Positions 24,329 through 34,491 of a stretch of DNA of 55,250 bases are shown here, piece by piece. The DNA comes from Limosilactobacillus vaginalis DSM 5837 = ATCC 49540 (lineage in GTDB: Bacteria; Bacillota; Bacilli; Lactobacillales; Lactobacillaceae): the NCBI RefSeq assembly GCF_000159435.1, contig NZ_GG693413.1:331950-387199 (forward strand), given 5' to 3'. The notes beneath the pieces are model-generated. The model made no database searches. It worked only from the letters and a program-made list of their open reading frames with translations, and was not told the origin of the DNA. The number at the start of each line of letters is the position of its first letter. Within the stretch, counting starts at the first letter, position 1. A program made the position numbers and the translations under genes.

Positions 24329-26863
24329 ATGTCAACAATTAAACGTCTTTATGAAAAATTTCAACCTTCCCATTATGATGTCTTTATTGATATCAATCGG
24401 GAAAAGAAAACTATCACTGGGAACACTACCATTACAGGAAATGCAAGTGACCGTCAAATTAGTGTTAACCAAAAATTCCTCACGATCTCAGCTGTTCAAA
24501 TTACCGGTGAAGATGTCCCCTTCACTGTGAATAACGATAATGAAACGGTAAATATTACCGTACCTGAAACCGGAGAAGTTACCCTAACAATTAATTACTC
24601 CGCCCCATTAACAGACACAATGATGGGTATTTATCCTTCATACTACAAGGTTGACGGTGAAAAGAAACAAATTATTGGAACTCAATTTGAAACTACCTTT
24701 GCTCGTCAAGCATTCCCTTGTGTTGATGAGCCTGAAGCTAAGGCTACTTTTAGTTTAGCAATTAAATTCGATGAACATCCGGGAGAAACAATTATCGCTA
24801 ACATGCCAGAAGATCACGTTTCAGCTGGGGTACACTACTTCCAACAAACCGTTCGGATGTCCACCTACCTAGTTGCCTTCGCTTTTGGTGAACTTCAATC
24901 CAAGAAGACAACTACTGATAGCGGTGTTGAGGTCGGTGTCTTTGCTACCAAAGCTCACCAACCAAAAGAACTGGACTTTGCCCTTGGAATTGCAAAGCAG
25001 GCAATTGAATTCTATGAAAAGTTCTACCAAACACCATACCCGCTGCCTCACTCATGGCAACTAGCGCTTCCTGACTTTTCCGCGGGAGCAATGGAAAACT
25101 GGGGCTTGGTAACATACCGGGAAGCATACCTCCTTCTCGATCCAGACAACACTTCATTAGATATGAAGCGCCTTGTTGCTACCGTTATTACTCACGAACT
25201 GGCTCACCAATGGTTTGGTGATCTGGTCACAATGAAGTGGTGGGATGATCTGTGGCTTAACGAAAGCTTTGCTAACATGATGGAGTACGTTGCAGTAGAC
25301 GCAATCCATCCTGAATGGAAGATTTGGGAACTATTCCAAACTTCTGAAGCACCAATGGCTTTGCAACGTGACGCTACTGATGGTGTTCAACCGGTCCACG
25401 TTCAAGTTAACAATCCTGCTGAGATTGATGCCTTATTTGACGGTGCAATTGTCTATGCCAAGGGTGCACGGATGCTCGTAATGGTTCGGGCATTAATTGG
25501 CGATGATGCTTTACGTGAAGGGCTGAAGAACTACTTTGAAGCTCATAAGTACCATAATGCAACTGGAGCGGATCTCTGGGATGCTCTCGGTAAAGCTGCC
25601 AACCTTGATATTGGTGCCATCATGAAGTCATGGCTTGAACAACCTGGTTACCCAGTTGTTGAGGCAAAAGCGGTTGATGGGCAGCTTCAATTGAGTCAGC
25701 AACAATTCTTTATTGGTGATGGTCATGGCACTGGTCGTTTATGGCAAATTCCATTAAACGCTAACTACAAGGAAGCACCGCAAATCATGAAGGAAAAGGC
25801 CATTAACCTTGGTAATTACCAGGAATTACGGCAACAAAATGGCAAACCATTCAGACTCAATGTTGGTAATAATTCACACTTTATCGTTAAGTATGATCAA
25901 ACCTTAATGAATGATTTGCTCGATCACCTTGATGAGTTAAATGCGATTGATCAGCGGCAACTTCTTCAAGATTTCCGTCTCCTTGCTGACGGTCAGCAAT
26001 TATACTACGCGGACATTATTCCGCTCTTGCCGCAGTTTGCTGATAGCCATTCAGAAATCGTCAATACTGCCCTCTATGCAATCGTGAATAAGCTAAAGCA
26101 ATTCGTAACCCCTGACAGTGCCGAAGAAAAGGCACTCAAGAAGTTCGTTAACCAACTGAGTGCTAAACAAGTTAGTCGACTCGGTTGGGAACCACGTGCT
26201 GGTGAATCAAATGACGATCAATTAACACGACCAATCGTCTTGGGAGCTGCTCTCTATGCAGAAAATTCAGAAGCAATTAGGGCTGCGCATGAAATCTTCA
26301 CTAATAACCATCAGCGTTTGGAAAAGCTCTCTGCCGACATTCGGCCACTAGTATTGCGCAATGAGGTTAAGCATTACGGAAGCAAAGATCTCTTCAATGA
26401 ATTTCTTGAAGATTACCGCGAAACGACAGATGCTAGTTATAAGGGTGACTTAAACAGTGCGATTACCAGTACCCCAGATAATTCATTAATCACCGAACTA
26501 ATTAGTGAATTTGAAAACGCGGATACGATTAAACCACAAGATCTCCGTGGTTGGTACCGCAACGTTCTTGCAAATAATGCTGGTCAACAAGCTGCTTGGG
26601 ATTGGATCCGTAATGATTGGGACTGGCTTGAAAAGACCGTTGGTGGTGATATGGAATTTGCAACCTACATCACTGTAACCGCAAACGTATTCCATACTCC
26701 AACCCGATTAACTGAATTCAAGCAGTTCTTTGAACCAAAGATTGATACTCCAGGATTAACGCGTGAAATCACCATGGATATTAGCGTAATCGAAAGTAAG
26801 GTTAAGCTGATTCAAGCTGAAAAGAATGCCGTAATTCAGGCACTTGAGTCGGTTAATCGTTAG
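24329..26863 (+). CDS. pepN: Aminopeptidase N (M1 family)
   Basis: An 844-residue M1 zinc metallopeptidase, the general lysyl/alanyl aminopeptidase of lactic acid bacteria. It releases N-terminal residues from peptides in the cytoplasm. The exopeptidase motif GAMENWG is at about 253-259. The zinc site HELAH is at about 289-293, followed by the third ligand Glu in LWLNESFANMMEY, with the catalytic Tyr region YAKGARMLVMV downstream. The length matches lactobacillar PepN (about 844). It has no signal peptide. It is monocistronic and ends at a clear terminator. Confidence 0.96.
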   Translation: MSTIKRLYEKFQPSHYDVFIDINREKKTITGNTTITGNASDRQISVNQKFLTISAVQITGEDVPFTVNNDNETVNITVPETGEVTLTINYSAPLTDTMMGIYPSYYKVDGEKKQIIGTQFETTFARQAFPCVDEPEAKATFSLAIKFDEHPGETIIANMPEDHVSAGVHYFQQTVRMSTYLVAFAFGELQSKKTTTDSGVEVGVFATKAHQPKELDFALGIAKQAIEFYEKFYQTPYPLPHSWQLALPDFSAGAMENWGLVTYREAYLLLDPDNTSLDMKRLVATVITHELAHQWFGDLVTMKWWDDLWLNESFANMMEYVAVDAIHPEWKIWELFQTSEAPMALQRDATDGVQPVHVQVNNPAEIDALFDGAIVYAKGARMLVMVRALIGDDALREGLKNYFEAHKYHNATGADLWDALGKAANLDIGAIMKSWLEQPGYPVVEAKAVDGQLQLSQQQFFIGDGHGTGRLWQIPLNANYKEAPQIMKEKAINLGNYQELRQQNGKPFRLNVGNNSHFIVKYDQTLMNDLLDHLDELNAIDQRQLLQDFRLLADGQQLYYADIIPLLPQFADSHSEIVNTALYAIVNKLKQFVTPDSAEEKALKKFVNQLSAKQVSRLGWEPRAGESNDDQLTRPIVLGAALYAENSEAIRAAHEIFTNNHQRLEKLSADIRPLVLRNEVKHYGSKDLFNEFLEDYRETTDASYKGDLNSAITSTPDNSLITELISEFENADTIKPQDLRGWYRNVLANNAGQQAAWDWIRNDWDWLEKTVGGDMEFATYITVTANVFHTPTRLTEFKQFFEPKIDTPGLTREITMDISVIESKVKLIQAEKNAVIQALESVNR

Positions 26864-26885
26864 TAAATAAGACCGTTTAAAAATG

Positions 26886-26920
26886 AAAAGCGATTCAGAA
26901 CTTCTGAGTCGCTTTTTATT
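26886..26920. terminator. Bidirectional Rho-independent terminator
   Basis: AAAAGCGATTCAGAA (26886-26900) pairs with TTCTGAGTCGCTTTT (26902-26916), followed by T-rich sequence. It is shared by convergent pepN and the lysine operon. Confidence 0.9.
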
Positions 26921-26930
26921 TTAAATATTA

Positions 26931-28028
26931 TTAATCACGGGGTTCAAGGTAACCCTTAGCAGCCAGGAGTTCGGCAAGCTCAATTGCGCCACCAGCAGCT
27001 CCCCGGGCAGTGTTATGGGATAAACCAACAAACTTCCAATCAAAGATCTTGTCAGGACGAAGCCGACCGATCGAAATCCCCATGCCGTGTTCAAAGTTGA
27101 CGTCATAACGGACTTGCGGACGGTCATCATCATTCAAGTATTGAATAAATTGACGTGGTGCACTTGGCAATTCTAACTCTTGTGGAACACCGCTGTATTC
27201 TTGTAATGCTTCTACCAATTCTTCCTTACTTGGATTTTGCTTAAAGTTAATAAAGGTAGCAACGGTATGCCCATAGAGTACGGGAACCCGTAAGCATTGA
27301 CTCGTAATTACTGGAGATTGTGCTTTCACGATTTCTTTCTTTTCCGAATCAAGATGACCAAAGATCTTTAGTGGTTCATCTTCAGACTTAGCTTCTTCAC
27401 CAGGAATATATGGGATAACGTTATTTTGAATTTCAGGAGCAGTCTCCAGAGTTTTTCCAGCACCGGAAATTGCTTGATAAGTACAAGCCAGTACCTGAGT
27501 TGGTTCAAACTTCTGCCAAGCAGCGATTGCAGGCGTATAGCTTTGAATTGAACAATTTGGCTTAACAGCAACAAATCCACGCTGGGTTCCTAACCGTTCT
27601 TGCTGAGCCTTAATGACTTCAATGTGGTCGGGATTAATTTCTGGAACAACCATCGGAACGTCGGGAGTCCAGCGGTGCGCACTGTTATTTGAAACCACTG
27701 GAATTTCGTGCTTAGCATACTCGTCTTCCAGCTTCCGGGTATCTGCCTTATCCAGGTTAATTGCTGAAAAAATAAAGTCAACTTGTGACGCAACCGCATC
27801 AACGTCTTCCGCATCAAGTACTGTCAAATCCTTAACTGCCTCTGGAATTGGCGTTTCCCCCATCTTCCAACGGCCATTGACAGCTTCACCATACGTTTTT
27901 CCAGCACTCCGCTTACTAGCAGCAACCGTTGTCACTTCGAACCAGGGATGATTGGCAAGCAGGGTAACATAACGCTGACCAACCATTCCCGTTGCCCCGA
28001 TAATACCCACTTTTAATTTTTCACTCAT
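26931..28028 (-). CDS. asd: Aspartate-semialdehyde dehydrogenase
   Basis: A 365-residue NADP-dependent enzyme reducing aspartyl phosphate to aspartate semialdehyde, the branch point for lysine, threonine and methionine. The Rossmann motif is GIIGATGMVGQRY and the active-site Cys is in VKPNCSIQ. QAISGAGKTLE and RVPVLYGHTVATF follow, as in the archaeal/fungal-type subgroup. Two ATGs are possible (28031, 28028); AAGGA spacing favours 28028. It is the last gene of the seven-gene lysine operon, placed after patA. Confidence 0.95.
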   Translation of the reverse strand: MSEKLKVGIIGATGMVGQRYVTLLANHPWFEVTTVAASKRSAGKTYGEAVNGRWKMGETPIPEAVKDLTVLDAEDVDAVASQVDFIFSAINLDKADTRKLEDEYAKHEIPVVSNNSAHRWTPDVPMVVPEINPDHIEVIKAQQERLGTQRGFVAVKPNCSIQSYTPAIAAWQKFEPTQVLACTYQAISGAGKTLETAPEIQNNVIPYIPGEEAKSEDEPLKIFGHLDSEKKEIVKAQSPVITSQCLRVPVLYGHTVATFINFKQNPSKEELVEALQEYSGVPQELELPSAPRQFIQYLNDDDRPQVRYDVNFEHGMGISIGRLRPDKIFDWKFVGLSHNTARGAAGGAIELAELLAAKGYLEPRD

Positions 28029-28046
28029 CATAAATTCCTTCTTACT

Positions 28047-29231
28047 TTAATTTAACTGTTCCATAAAGGATCCTAACCGGCTAATTACTGTTTCAATATC
28101 GTCGTCCGAAGCGGCATAGGAAAGACGAATGTGTCCTTCACCACCAGGGCCAAATGCTTGACCAGGGATTACCCCGACCTTAGCTTCATGGGCTAACTGC
28201 CGAGCAAACTTGAAATCATCATTATCAAACGCTTCCGGAATCTTCGCAAAGATATAGAAAGCACCATCCGGTACCGCAATTTCAAAGCCCATCTTCTTCA
28301 TTGCCCCTGCTAAGCGATCCCGACGCTTTTGATAATGCTGCTTAAATTCAACTGGATCAGCAGCGCCATTAGTCAGGGCTTCAAGCGCTGCTGCCTGAGC
28401 AGTATCGTTTGGTGCCGTTACCATGAACGAATGCATCTTTGAGATTTGATTGATTGCGTCTTGCGGAGCTGCCACATAGCCTAATCGCCAGCCCGTCATC
28501 GCATGGGATTTTGACAAGCCGCTAATGAGAATCGTCTGTTCAGGAAGGAGTGTTGCTAACGAGGTAAACGGTTGATCATAAATCAATTCACTATAAATCT
28601 CATCTACAACTGCTAGCAGGTGATGCTCCTTAATTACCTTTGCCAGCGAAACTAGTTCATCTCGGGAATAGCATCGCCCGGTAGGATTATTCGGGTAGTT
28701 AAGAATGATTGCTTTAACCTTGCTGCCCTCACGCTTTAGGATCTTTTCTAATCGTTCCGCAGTTAGCAAAAAGCCATCATTTGAAGTATCAACCTTGACT
28801 GGTATTGCTCCCGTAAGCGAAATACTCGGAAAGTAAAGGGAGAAGATTGGTGTCGGAATAATCACCTCATCCCCAGGATTTAGCAGGGCAAAGGTTGTTG
28901 CCGTAATCGCTTCAGTTGCCCCAACAGTTACGATGATCTCCTTTTCTGGATCATAATGAACTGACCGGGTCTTCATTAGATAATCACTGATTGCTTTACG
29001 CAACGGTAATGTTCCCCGACTTGCTGAATAGTGAGAATCATTGTCATTAATGCTATCAATTGCTGCTTGCTTAACGTGTTTCGGAACATCAAAGTCTGGT
29101 TCGCCTAGAGTTAACTTAACAATTCCCGGAATCGCGGAAATTTCATCATCAAATGCCCGAATCTGTGCAGGAGGTAATTCAGCAACCCGCTGATTGACAA
29201 CCTGTTCTAAGTGTTGATCTAATTTTGGCAT
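28047..29231 (-). CDS. patA: PLP aminotransferase, probable N-acetyl-LL-diaminopimelate aminotransferase
   Basis: A 394-residue class I/II aminotransferase of fold type I. The PLP-binding Lys is in SGLSKSHAMTGWRLGY; NYPNNPTGR, VDEIYSEL and GEGHIRLSYA are other PLP-contact motifs. In the acetyl branch of lysine synthesis this step converts N-acetyl-2-amino-6-oxopimelate to N-acetyl-LL-DAP. The operon position between dapB and asd supports that role over a general aromatic aminotransferase. GGAGG precedes the start. Confidence 0.9.
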   Translation of the reverse strand: MPKLDQHLEQVVNQRVAELPPAQIRAFDDEISAIPGIVKLTLGEPDFDVPKHVKQAAIDSINDNDSHYSASRGTLPLRKAISDYLMKTRSVHYDPEKEIIVTVGATEAITATTFALLNPGDEVIIPTPIFSLYFPSISLTGAIPVKVDTSNDGFLLTAERLEKILKREGSKVKAIILNYPNNPTGRCYSRDELVSLAKVIKEHHLLAVVDEIYSELIYDQPFTSLATLLPEQTILISGLSKSHAMTGWRLGYVAAPQDAINQISKMHSFMVTAPNDTAQAAALEALTNGAADPVEFKQHYQKRRDRLAGAMKKMGFEIAVPDGAFYIFAKIPEAFDNDDFKFARQLAHEAKVGVIPGQAFGPGGEGHIRLSYAASDDDIETVISRLGSFMEQLN

Positions 29232-29243
29232 TTCAAATTCCTC

Positions 29244-30023
29244 CTACAAGATCTTTTCAAGGCCAACGACAAGGTGATCTAAGTCACCTACCTTTTCTAG
29301 GGCAACCTTAACCCCACTCATAAAGGATTGTCGGTCAAATGAGTCCTGGCGAATTGTCAATGCTTCACCTGCACCACCAAAAAGGACCTGTTCATGAGCA
29401 ATGTAGCCAGGAAGGCGGACAGAATGAATCTTAATTCCGTGGTAGTCACCACCACGAACACCAGCCAAGGACTCGGTTTCATCAGGATTGCTCTCGTGTG
29501 GTTCACGAACCTGATCAATTAATTTTGCTGTACTCAAGGCAGTCCCAGATGGCGCATCCTTTTTATCTGCATGGTGCATTTCGATCACTTCCACATCTGG
29601 GAAGTACTTGGCTGCCTCTTGAGCAAACTTCATTAAAAGAACCGCTGACATCCCGAAGTTTGGCGCAATTAGGCCACCAAGGTGCTTACTTTCACTCAGT
29701 TCAATCAATTCTTGTTCTTGCTCATCAGTCAACCCGGTCGTCCCAACAACTGGCAATAAGCCATTATTCAACGCATACTTTACGTTCTCGTAAACGGCAT
29801 TTGGAACTGTAAAGTCAAGCCAAATATCCGCTACCGTCGGATCAACATCCGTTAATGAATTAAATACCTTCACATTCCCACTTAAATGGTATTGCTCACG
29901 GTCAGCAGCATCCAGATGTGGTGCTAAAACAGCAGTAATTTCCATATTTGCCATTGAGTTAACCAGTTCAACAGCCTTTTGCCCCATTGCACCGGTTGCC
30001 CCTGCAATTAATACGTTTGCCAT
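29244..30023 (-). CDS. dapB: 4-hydroxy-tetrahydrodipicolinate reductase
   Basis: A 259-residue NAD(P)H reductase producing tetrahydrodipicolinate. The N-terminal Rossmann motif is GATGAMGQKA. The substrate-binding DapB signature is EMHHADKKDAPSGTA (about residues 147-161), and HSVRLPGYIAHE follows. It lies 19 bases after dapA and 12 before patA in the lysine operon. Confidence 0.95.
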   Translation of the reverse strand: MANVLIAGATGAMGQKAVELVNSMANMEITAVLAPHLDAADREQYHLSGNVKVFNSLTDVDPTVADIWLDFTVPNAVYENVKYALNNGLLPVVGTTGLTDEQEQELIELSESKHLGGLIAPNFGMSAVLLMKFAQEAAKYFPDVEVIEMHHADKKDAPSGTALSTAKLIDQVREPHESNPDETESLAGVRGGDYHGIKIHSVRLPGYIAHEQVLFGGAGEALTIRQDSFDRQSFMSGVKVALEKVGDLDHLVVGLEKIL

Positions 30024-30042
30024 TAGCTATCTTCCCTTCATT

Positions 30043-30960
30043 TTATAAGTCTAACGGAAGTGTCTTGTTTTCTAAGGAGTCAGCTGGTAAGTCGAGTGCT
30101 TGTTCGAGCTGAGTCTGCTCTTCCTTATTAAGGGAAAGAATTGGCAGACGGCAGTCACCAGCATTAAAGCCTTGGGCATTCAGAATGGCCTTGACTGGAG
30201 ATGGGGATGGGAACATGAAGCATGCTGCCATCCGTGGAGTTAACCACCGCTGAAGCTTTCCGGCAAGCTTGTAATCGCCACGGTAAAGGGCATCGAACAT
30301 TTGCCGCATTTCCTTAACATAAATATGCGAAGCGACTGAAACAACCCCATTAGCGCCTAATACTCGTGAAGTCAATGCCTGGGCATCTTCACCGGTAAAG
30401 ACAAGGAAATCATCCGCCTTATGTTCAATGATGTATTCCATATCTTCTAGTGGTGCACACTGCTTAATTCCAGCGATATTTGGGTGTTGGGAAAGTTCAA
30501 CGACAGTTTCTGGAGCCATCTTTGAGCCGGTCCGTCCTGGAATATTGTAGATAATAATTGGCAAGTTCACGTTGTCTGCTACCGTCTTAAAGTGGGCAAG
30601 CATCCCCCGTTGGTTTGGCTTGTTGTAAGGTGGTACTACTACTAAAGCGTAGTCAATCCCGTTAATTTGGCCAACTTCATTAGTGAGGGCAATTGTTTCT
30701 TGAGGATTATTACTTCCTGTACCAGCGATTACAGGAACCCGACCATCAACGATTTCCCCAAACCGGGTATATAAAGCAATCTTCTCATCATGGGTTAGTT
30801 CCGGAGTTTCACCAGTAGTTCCACCGATGACAAAGCCGTTACAACCACGGTCAATCAATGAGTTGGTTAACTTTTCTAATGCGTTAAAGTCGATCTCGTT
30901 ATCACTATTAAAAGGCGTTACAATCGCTGTTAATAAATCTGCATTTGCTAATGTTGTCAT
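30043..30960 (-). CDS. dapA: 4-hydroxy-tetrahydrodipicolinate synthase
   Basis: A 305-residue TIM-barrel aldolase that condenses pyruvate with aspartate semialdehyde, the committed lysine step. [15 protein letters not shown] holds the pyruvate-binding Thr pair, [10 protein letters not shown] the catalytic Tyr and conserved Arg, and IAGIKQCAP the Schiff-base Lys. ATG 30960 has GGAGG; an in-frame TTG at 30975 lies before that site and is rejected. Confidence 0.96.
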   Translation of the reverse strand: MTTLANADLLTAIVTPFNSDNEIDFNALEKLTNSLIDRGCNGFVIGGTTGETPELTHDEKIALYTRFGEIVDGRVPVIAGTGSNNPQETIALTNEVGQINGIDYALVVVPPYNKPNQRGMLAHFKTVADNVNLPIIIYNIPGRTGSKMAPETVVELSQHPNIAGIKQCAPLEDMEYIIEHKADDFLVFTGEDAQALTSRVLGANGVVSVASHIYVKEMRQMFDALYRGDYKLAGKLQRWLTPRMAACFMFPSPSPVKAILNAQGFNAGDCRLPILSLNKEEQTQLEQALDLPADSLENKTLPLDL

Positions 30961-30975
30961 ATTCTCTTCCTCCAA

Positions 30976-32121
30976 TTATTCTGTCATCCGATATTCCAAG
31001 AAACCTGTAATTGCGTCAACACCGCGCTGAATGGCTTCTTTCTTTGGCTTTAAGGTTGCCGAATGCAATTGCGAATCATCATCGACTCCCAACCAAAACA
31101 TCGTTCCCGGAAACTTTGCCAAAAGGAAGCCAAAGTCTTCTCCGGTCATTGCTGGTTCAGTCTCAATAAAGTTTACACTGGGCGTTGATTTCATGTATGA
31201 GATAAAACGCTTGGTCAATTCAGAATTATTCTCAACTGGCCAATAACCACCCTGGTTTAATTCCAAATTAACCGTCATATTATAACTTCGGCCGATTCCT
31301 TCACAAATATCTTTTAACCGCTGATCAATCGTTTCAATCATCTTTTGGGTTAGTCCGCGAATTGTCCCTTCAATTCGGGTATGACCAGCAATCACATTCC
31401 GAATCGTTCCGCCATCAATTTTTCCTAAAGTAACTACCCCGCTTTGAATTGGGTCAATACTCCGTGAAATTACCGTTTGCACCTGGCTGATCAACATTGC
31501 CGCCGCGACAATTGTATCATTAGCGTCTTGCGGGTAGGCAGCGTGACCACCCTTTCCGGTCAAGTCAATATTCACTTCAGTTGTCCCTGCAAATAGGGTT
31601 CCCATTCGACAACCAATTGCCCCAGCAGGCAAATCTGGATTATCGTGTAAGCCATAAAATTCGTCAGGACACCAGCGACCATGAAATAGCCCTAGTTCAT
31701 ATGATTGCTTACCACCACTCTCGCTTTCTTCCGCTGGTTGGAAGAAAAAGAGTAGGTTGTCCTTGGGCTGGTGTTCACTAAAGTAGGAAAGGACGCCTAA
31801 AGCCACAGTCATGTGAATATCATGTCCACAGGCGTGCATCACTCCCGGGTGCTGAGAAGAATATGGCAAACCAGTCTGTTCTTCTACCGGCAAAGCGTCA
31901 ATATCCGTGCGATAGCCAATTGTCCGTTGCGGATCAAAGCCGTGAACTAACACCATCATTGAAGTTGGCAACTCATCCGGATTACGAATTTCTAAGAATT
32001 CTTGATCCATCGCCTTTACCGTTTCTAAAAGGAACTGGTGAGTTTCAGTTTCCTGAAGTGCTAATTCCGGAATCTGATGAAGATGACGACGAATCTTAAT
32101 TAAATCACTTTCGCTTAACAT
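30976..32121 (-). CDS. N-acetyldiaminopimelate deacetylase (M20 family)
   Basis: A 381-residue M20D amidohydrolase. HACGHDIHM and QPAEESESGGK carry metal-ligand His, Asp and Glu residues, and the C-terminal EPAMTGEDFGFLL gives the last ligand region. In this operon the expected reaction is release of acetate from N-acetyl-LL-DAP, as for YkuR. Related M20D proteins hydrolyse N-acyl amino acids, but the neighbours fix the role well. AGGAG precedes the ATG. Confidence 0.92.
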   Translation of the reverse strand: MLSESDLIKIRRHLHQIPELALQETETHQFLLETVKAMDQEFLEIRNPDELPTSMMVLVHGFDPQRTIGYRTDIDALPVEEQTGLPYSSQHPGVMHACGHDIHMTVALGVLSYFSEHQPKDNLLFFFQPAEESESGGKQSYELGLFHGRWCPDEFYGLHDNPDLPAGAIGCRMGTLFAGTTEVNIDLTGKGGHAAYPQDANDTIVAAAMLISQVQTVISRSIDPIQSGVVTLGKIDGGTIRNVIAGHTRIEGTIRGLTQKMIETIDQRLKDICEGIGRSYNMTVNLELNQGGYWPVENNSELTKRFISYMKSTPSVNFIETEPAMTGEDFGFLLAKFPGTMFWLGVDDDSQLHSATLKPKKEAIQRGVDAITGFLEYRMTE

Positions 32122-32130
32122 TTTGCGCTC

Positions 32131-32841
32131 CTATAACTTCCGCAAGTCGTCTTCTAAGCCGGTCTTACTTTCAGTCTTGGCATCAACCTTTTTGACAAAC
32201 TTAGCTGGAACCCCGGCAACCATTGTATGCGGCTCAACGTCATGGGTAACGATTGCTCCGGCAGCGACAACAGCACCTTCACCAACATGAACTCCTTCAA
32301 TAACCACGGCATTAGCGCCGATTAACACGTTATCGTCAATCCGCACCGGTTGAGCTGATGCTGGTTCAACAACTCCAGCAAGAACGGTTCCCGCACCGAT
32401 ATGACAATGCTTGCCAACAATTGCTCGGCCACCAAGGATTACCCCCATATCAATCATCGTGTCATCACCAATTTCAGCACCAATATTAATTGTTGCTCCC
32501 ATCATAATAACGGCATTGTTCCCAATTAGAACCTTGTCACGAATGGTTGCTCCTGGTTCAATCCGGGCATTAATTCCCTTCAAATCAAGCAAGGGAACTG
32601 CAGAATTACGACAATCATTTTCAATATGGTAATCAGCAATCAAATCAGCGTTTTCTTTTAATAATGGTTCAACCACTGACCAATCACCGAAAATTACACC
32701 GGTATGATCGTCAACAAATGATTGCACTTCTTCTGGAAAGTTAATTTCACTTAAGTTTCCCTTTAAATAAACCTTTACGGGTGTTTTCTTCGGAGCATTG
32801 CCAATGTAGTTAATAATCGCTTGCGCATCTAATTCAGCCAT
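32131..32841 (-). CDS. dapH: Tetrahydrodipicolinate N-acetyltransferase
   Basis: A 236-residue left-handed beta-helix acetyltransferase. The N-terminal DapH domain (about 1-90) is followed by hexapeptide repeats visible from [11 protein letters not shown] to [16 protein letters not shown], and a C-terminal [12 protein letters not shown]. It transfers acetyl from acetyl-CoA to open-chain tetrahydrodipicolinate. Its presence shows that the organism uses the acetyl, not succinyl or dehydrogenase, DAP route. It is the second gene of the operon, nine bases before the deacetylase. Confidence 0.95.
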   Translation of the reverse strand: MAELDAQAIINYIGNAPKKTPVKVYLKGNLSEINFPEEVQSFVDDHTGVIFGDWSVVEPLLKENADLIADYHIENDCRNSAVPLLDLKGINARIEPGATIRDKVLIGNNAVIMMGATINIGAEIGDDTMIDMGVILGGRAIVGKHCHIGAGTVLAGVVEPASAQPVRIDDNVLIGANAVVIEGVHVGEGAVVAAGAIVTHDVEPHTMVAGVPAKFVKKVDAKTESKTGLEDDLRKL

Positions 32842-32877
32842 TGTTGTTACCTCTCTCTTCCTATTATTTACTAGTCA

Positions 32878-34188
32878 TTATTGTTGATATTTACGATCTA
32901 AGTGAACCAAGTCAGCTAAAGACTCCCGCTCAATCACAAGCTGAGCCTTGCCATCTTCTGCAAAGACAACTGCTGGACGGGGATTACGGTTATAATTTGA
33001 AGCCATTGAATAACCATAAGCACCAGTATCAAGCATGGCAAGAACGTCACCTGGCTGAGTTTCCGGTAATCCTTGATCCTGGGCTAAAATATCACCAGAT
33101 TCACAGTACTTTCCGGCAAGGCGGACATGTTCCTTGATTGGTGCTTGCGGATTGCTTGCCAAAACGGTTTCGTATTCAGCTTGATAGAGTGCTGGACGAA
33201 TATTGTCACCCATCCCCCCGTCAACCGTGACGTATGGTTTCAGACCCGGCACATCCTTGCGGGAACCAACTGTATAGAGGTTATATCCTGCTGGTCCAAC
33301 AATTGACCGTCCTGGTTCAATCCAAATTGCCGGCATCGAGAGTCCTTTTTCAGCGGTTTCCTTTTTAATTGCTTTGATAATCGCATCGACAAATTCTTCG
33401 GGTTTGAGGGGGTGATCAGCAGCGACGTAACGAATCCCAAAGCCACCACCAACGTTAATTACCTGTGCTTCATAGCCAAATTCATCTCGCCAATGAGCGG
33501 CAACTTCAACTAACTTCTTTGCCACACCTTCAAATCCTGCTAATTCAAAGATTTGTGAACCAATATGAGCATGAAGGCCACGCATCTTCATTCGCGGATT
33601 AGCCAAAACCTTTTGCAATGCTTCATCCGCTTGACCAGATTGAAGATCGAAGCCAAACTTGCTATCAACTTGCCCGGTTTGGATGTATTTATTTGTATGA
33701 GCTGAAATTCCGGGAGTGATTCTTAGCATTACGTCAACGGATTCATTGCGTTCTTCAAGCACCGTGGCTAATAATTCAATCTCATGGAAGTTATCAATCA
33801 TGATTGTCCCAACATGGTGGTCGATTGCCATTTCCAGTTCTTCACGCGACTTGTTATTACCATGGAAACTTACTCGTTCGATCGGGAAGTCAGCCTTAAT
33901 TGCTGTATAAAGTTCCCCTGCCGAAACAACATCAACGTGAGCTCCTTCAGCGGCAGCAACCTGGTACATTGCAATTGCGGCAAAAGCCTTACTTGCATAG
34001 CTGACTGCATAATCAACGTGGTTAGCATCAAATACTCGCCGGAAGCTTCGAATTTGCTGGCGAATTTGGGAAACATCGTAAACAACTAATGGCGTTCCGT
34101 ACTCATGAGCTAATTCAATTGAATCACAACCACCTATCATCAGGTGTCCCGCGTCATTCAACTGGTCAGCTGTAATTTGTTGATTCAT
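32878..34188 (-). CDS. lysA: Diaminopimelate decarboxylase
   Basis: A 436-residue fold-type III PLP enzyme that makes lysine from meso-DAP. The PLP Lys is in SYASKAFAAIAMY and the His is in GLHAHIGSQIF. The glycine-rich PLP phosphate site is VNVGGGFGI, and the catalytic Cys is in KYCESGDILAQD. Start choice: ATGs at 34194 and 34188 are in frame; GGAGG is seven bases from 34188 and overlaps too closely with 34194. It is the first gene behind the lysine riboswitch. Confidence 0.95.
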   Translation of the reverse strand: MNQQITADQLNDAGHLMIGGCDSIELAHEYGTPLVVYDVSQIRQQIRSFRRVFDANHVDYAVSYASKAFAAIAMYQVAAAEGAHVDVVSAGELYTAIKADFPIERVSFHGNNKSREELEMAIDHHVGTIMIDNFHEIELLATVLEERNESVDVMLRITPGISAHTNKYIQTGQVDSKFGFDLQSGQADEALQKVLANPRMKMRGLHAHIGSQIFELAGFEGVAKKLVEVAAHWRDEFGYEAQVINVGGGFGIRYVAADHPLKPEEFVDAIIKAIKKETAEKGLSMPAIWIEPGRSIVGPAGYNLYTVGSRKDVPGLKPYVTVDGGMGDNIRPALYQAEYETVLASNPQAPIKEHVRLAGKYCESGDILAQDQGLPETQPGDVLAMLDTGAYGYSMASNYNRNPRPAVVFAEDGKAQLVIERESLADLVHLDRKYQQ

Positions 34189-34225
34189 ACTCATTCCTCC
34201 ATTACTCATTCGGGGAAAACAAAGT

Positions 34226-34266
34226 GATAAAAAAATCCACTGTCTGCGCGAAGACAAACAGTGGAT
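34226..34266 (-). terminator. Riboswitch-controlled terminator of the lysine operon
   Basis: On the minus strand ATCCACTGTTTG / CAGACAGTGGAT form a strong stem followed by seven T residues. It lies after the aptamer and before lysA, so it is the expression platform: lysine binding should favour it. Confidence 0.9.
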
Positions 34267-34282
34267 GCATTTTATCCGTTTT

Positions 34283-34455
34283 GTCGATAGCGCAACGTGG
34301 GCTGATATTGTCCCACGACAGTCCGTAACTTATTCAGCCACGCCCCAGTGCCTTAACCGTGCCAAGTTAAGTACTTCGGCGACCGCCCTGTTCATCAATC
34401 CTCATTGCTTGGCAGGCTAAAATTGATTACTGGTGTTGGCCGCGCCTCTTCGATT
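34283..34455 (-). ncRNA. Lysine riboswitch (L box) aptamer
   Basis: Read on the minus strand, this leader holds the conserved lysine-aptamer pieces in order: AGAGGCGCG (34441-34449), GATGAACAGGG, GTCGCCGAAGTA, GGACTGTCGTGGG and, closing the core, GCGCTATCGAC (34283-34293). Stem partners are visible, including GTGGGAC..GCCCAC. It is placed between a good promoter and a terminator and controls the seven-gene lysA-asd operon by transcription attenuation. Confidence 0.95.
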
Positions 34456-34462
34456 TATAAAT

Positions 34463-34491
34463 ATAATAAAGTTATTAGATTAGAATGTCAA
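34463..34491 (-). promoter_or_regulatory. Lysine operon promoter
   Basis: On the minus strand: TTGACA (34486-34491), 17 bases, then TATTAT (34463-34468). It starts transcription just before the riboswitch aptamer. Confidence 0.85.
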
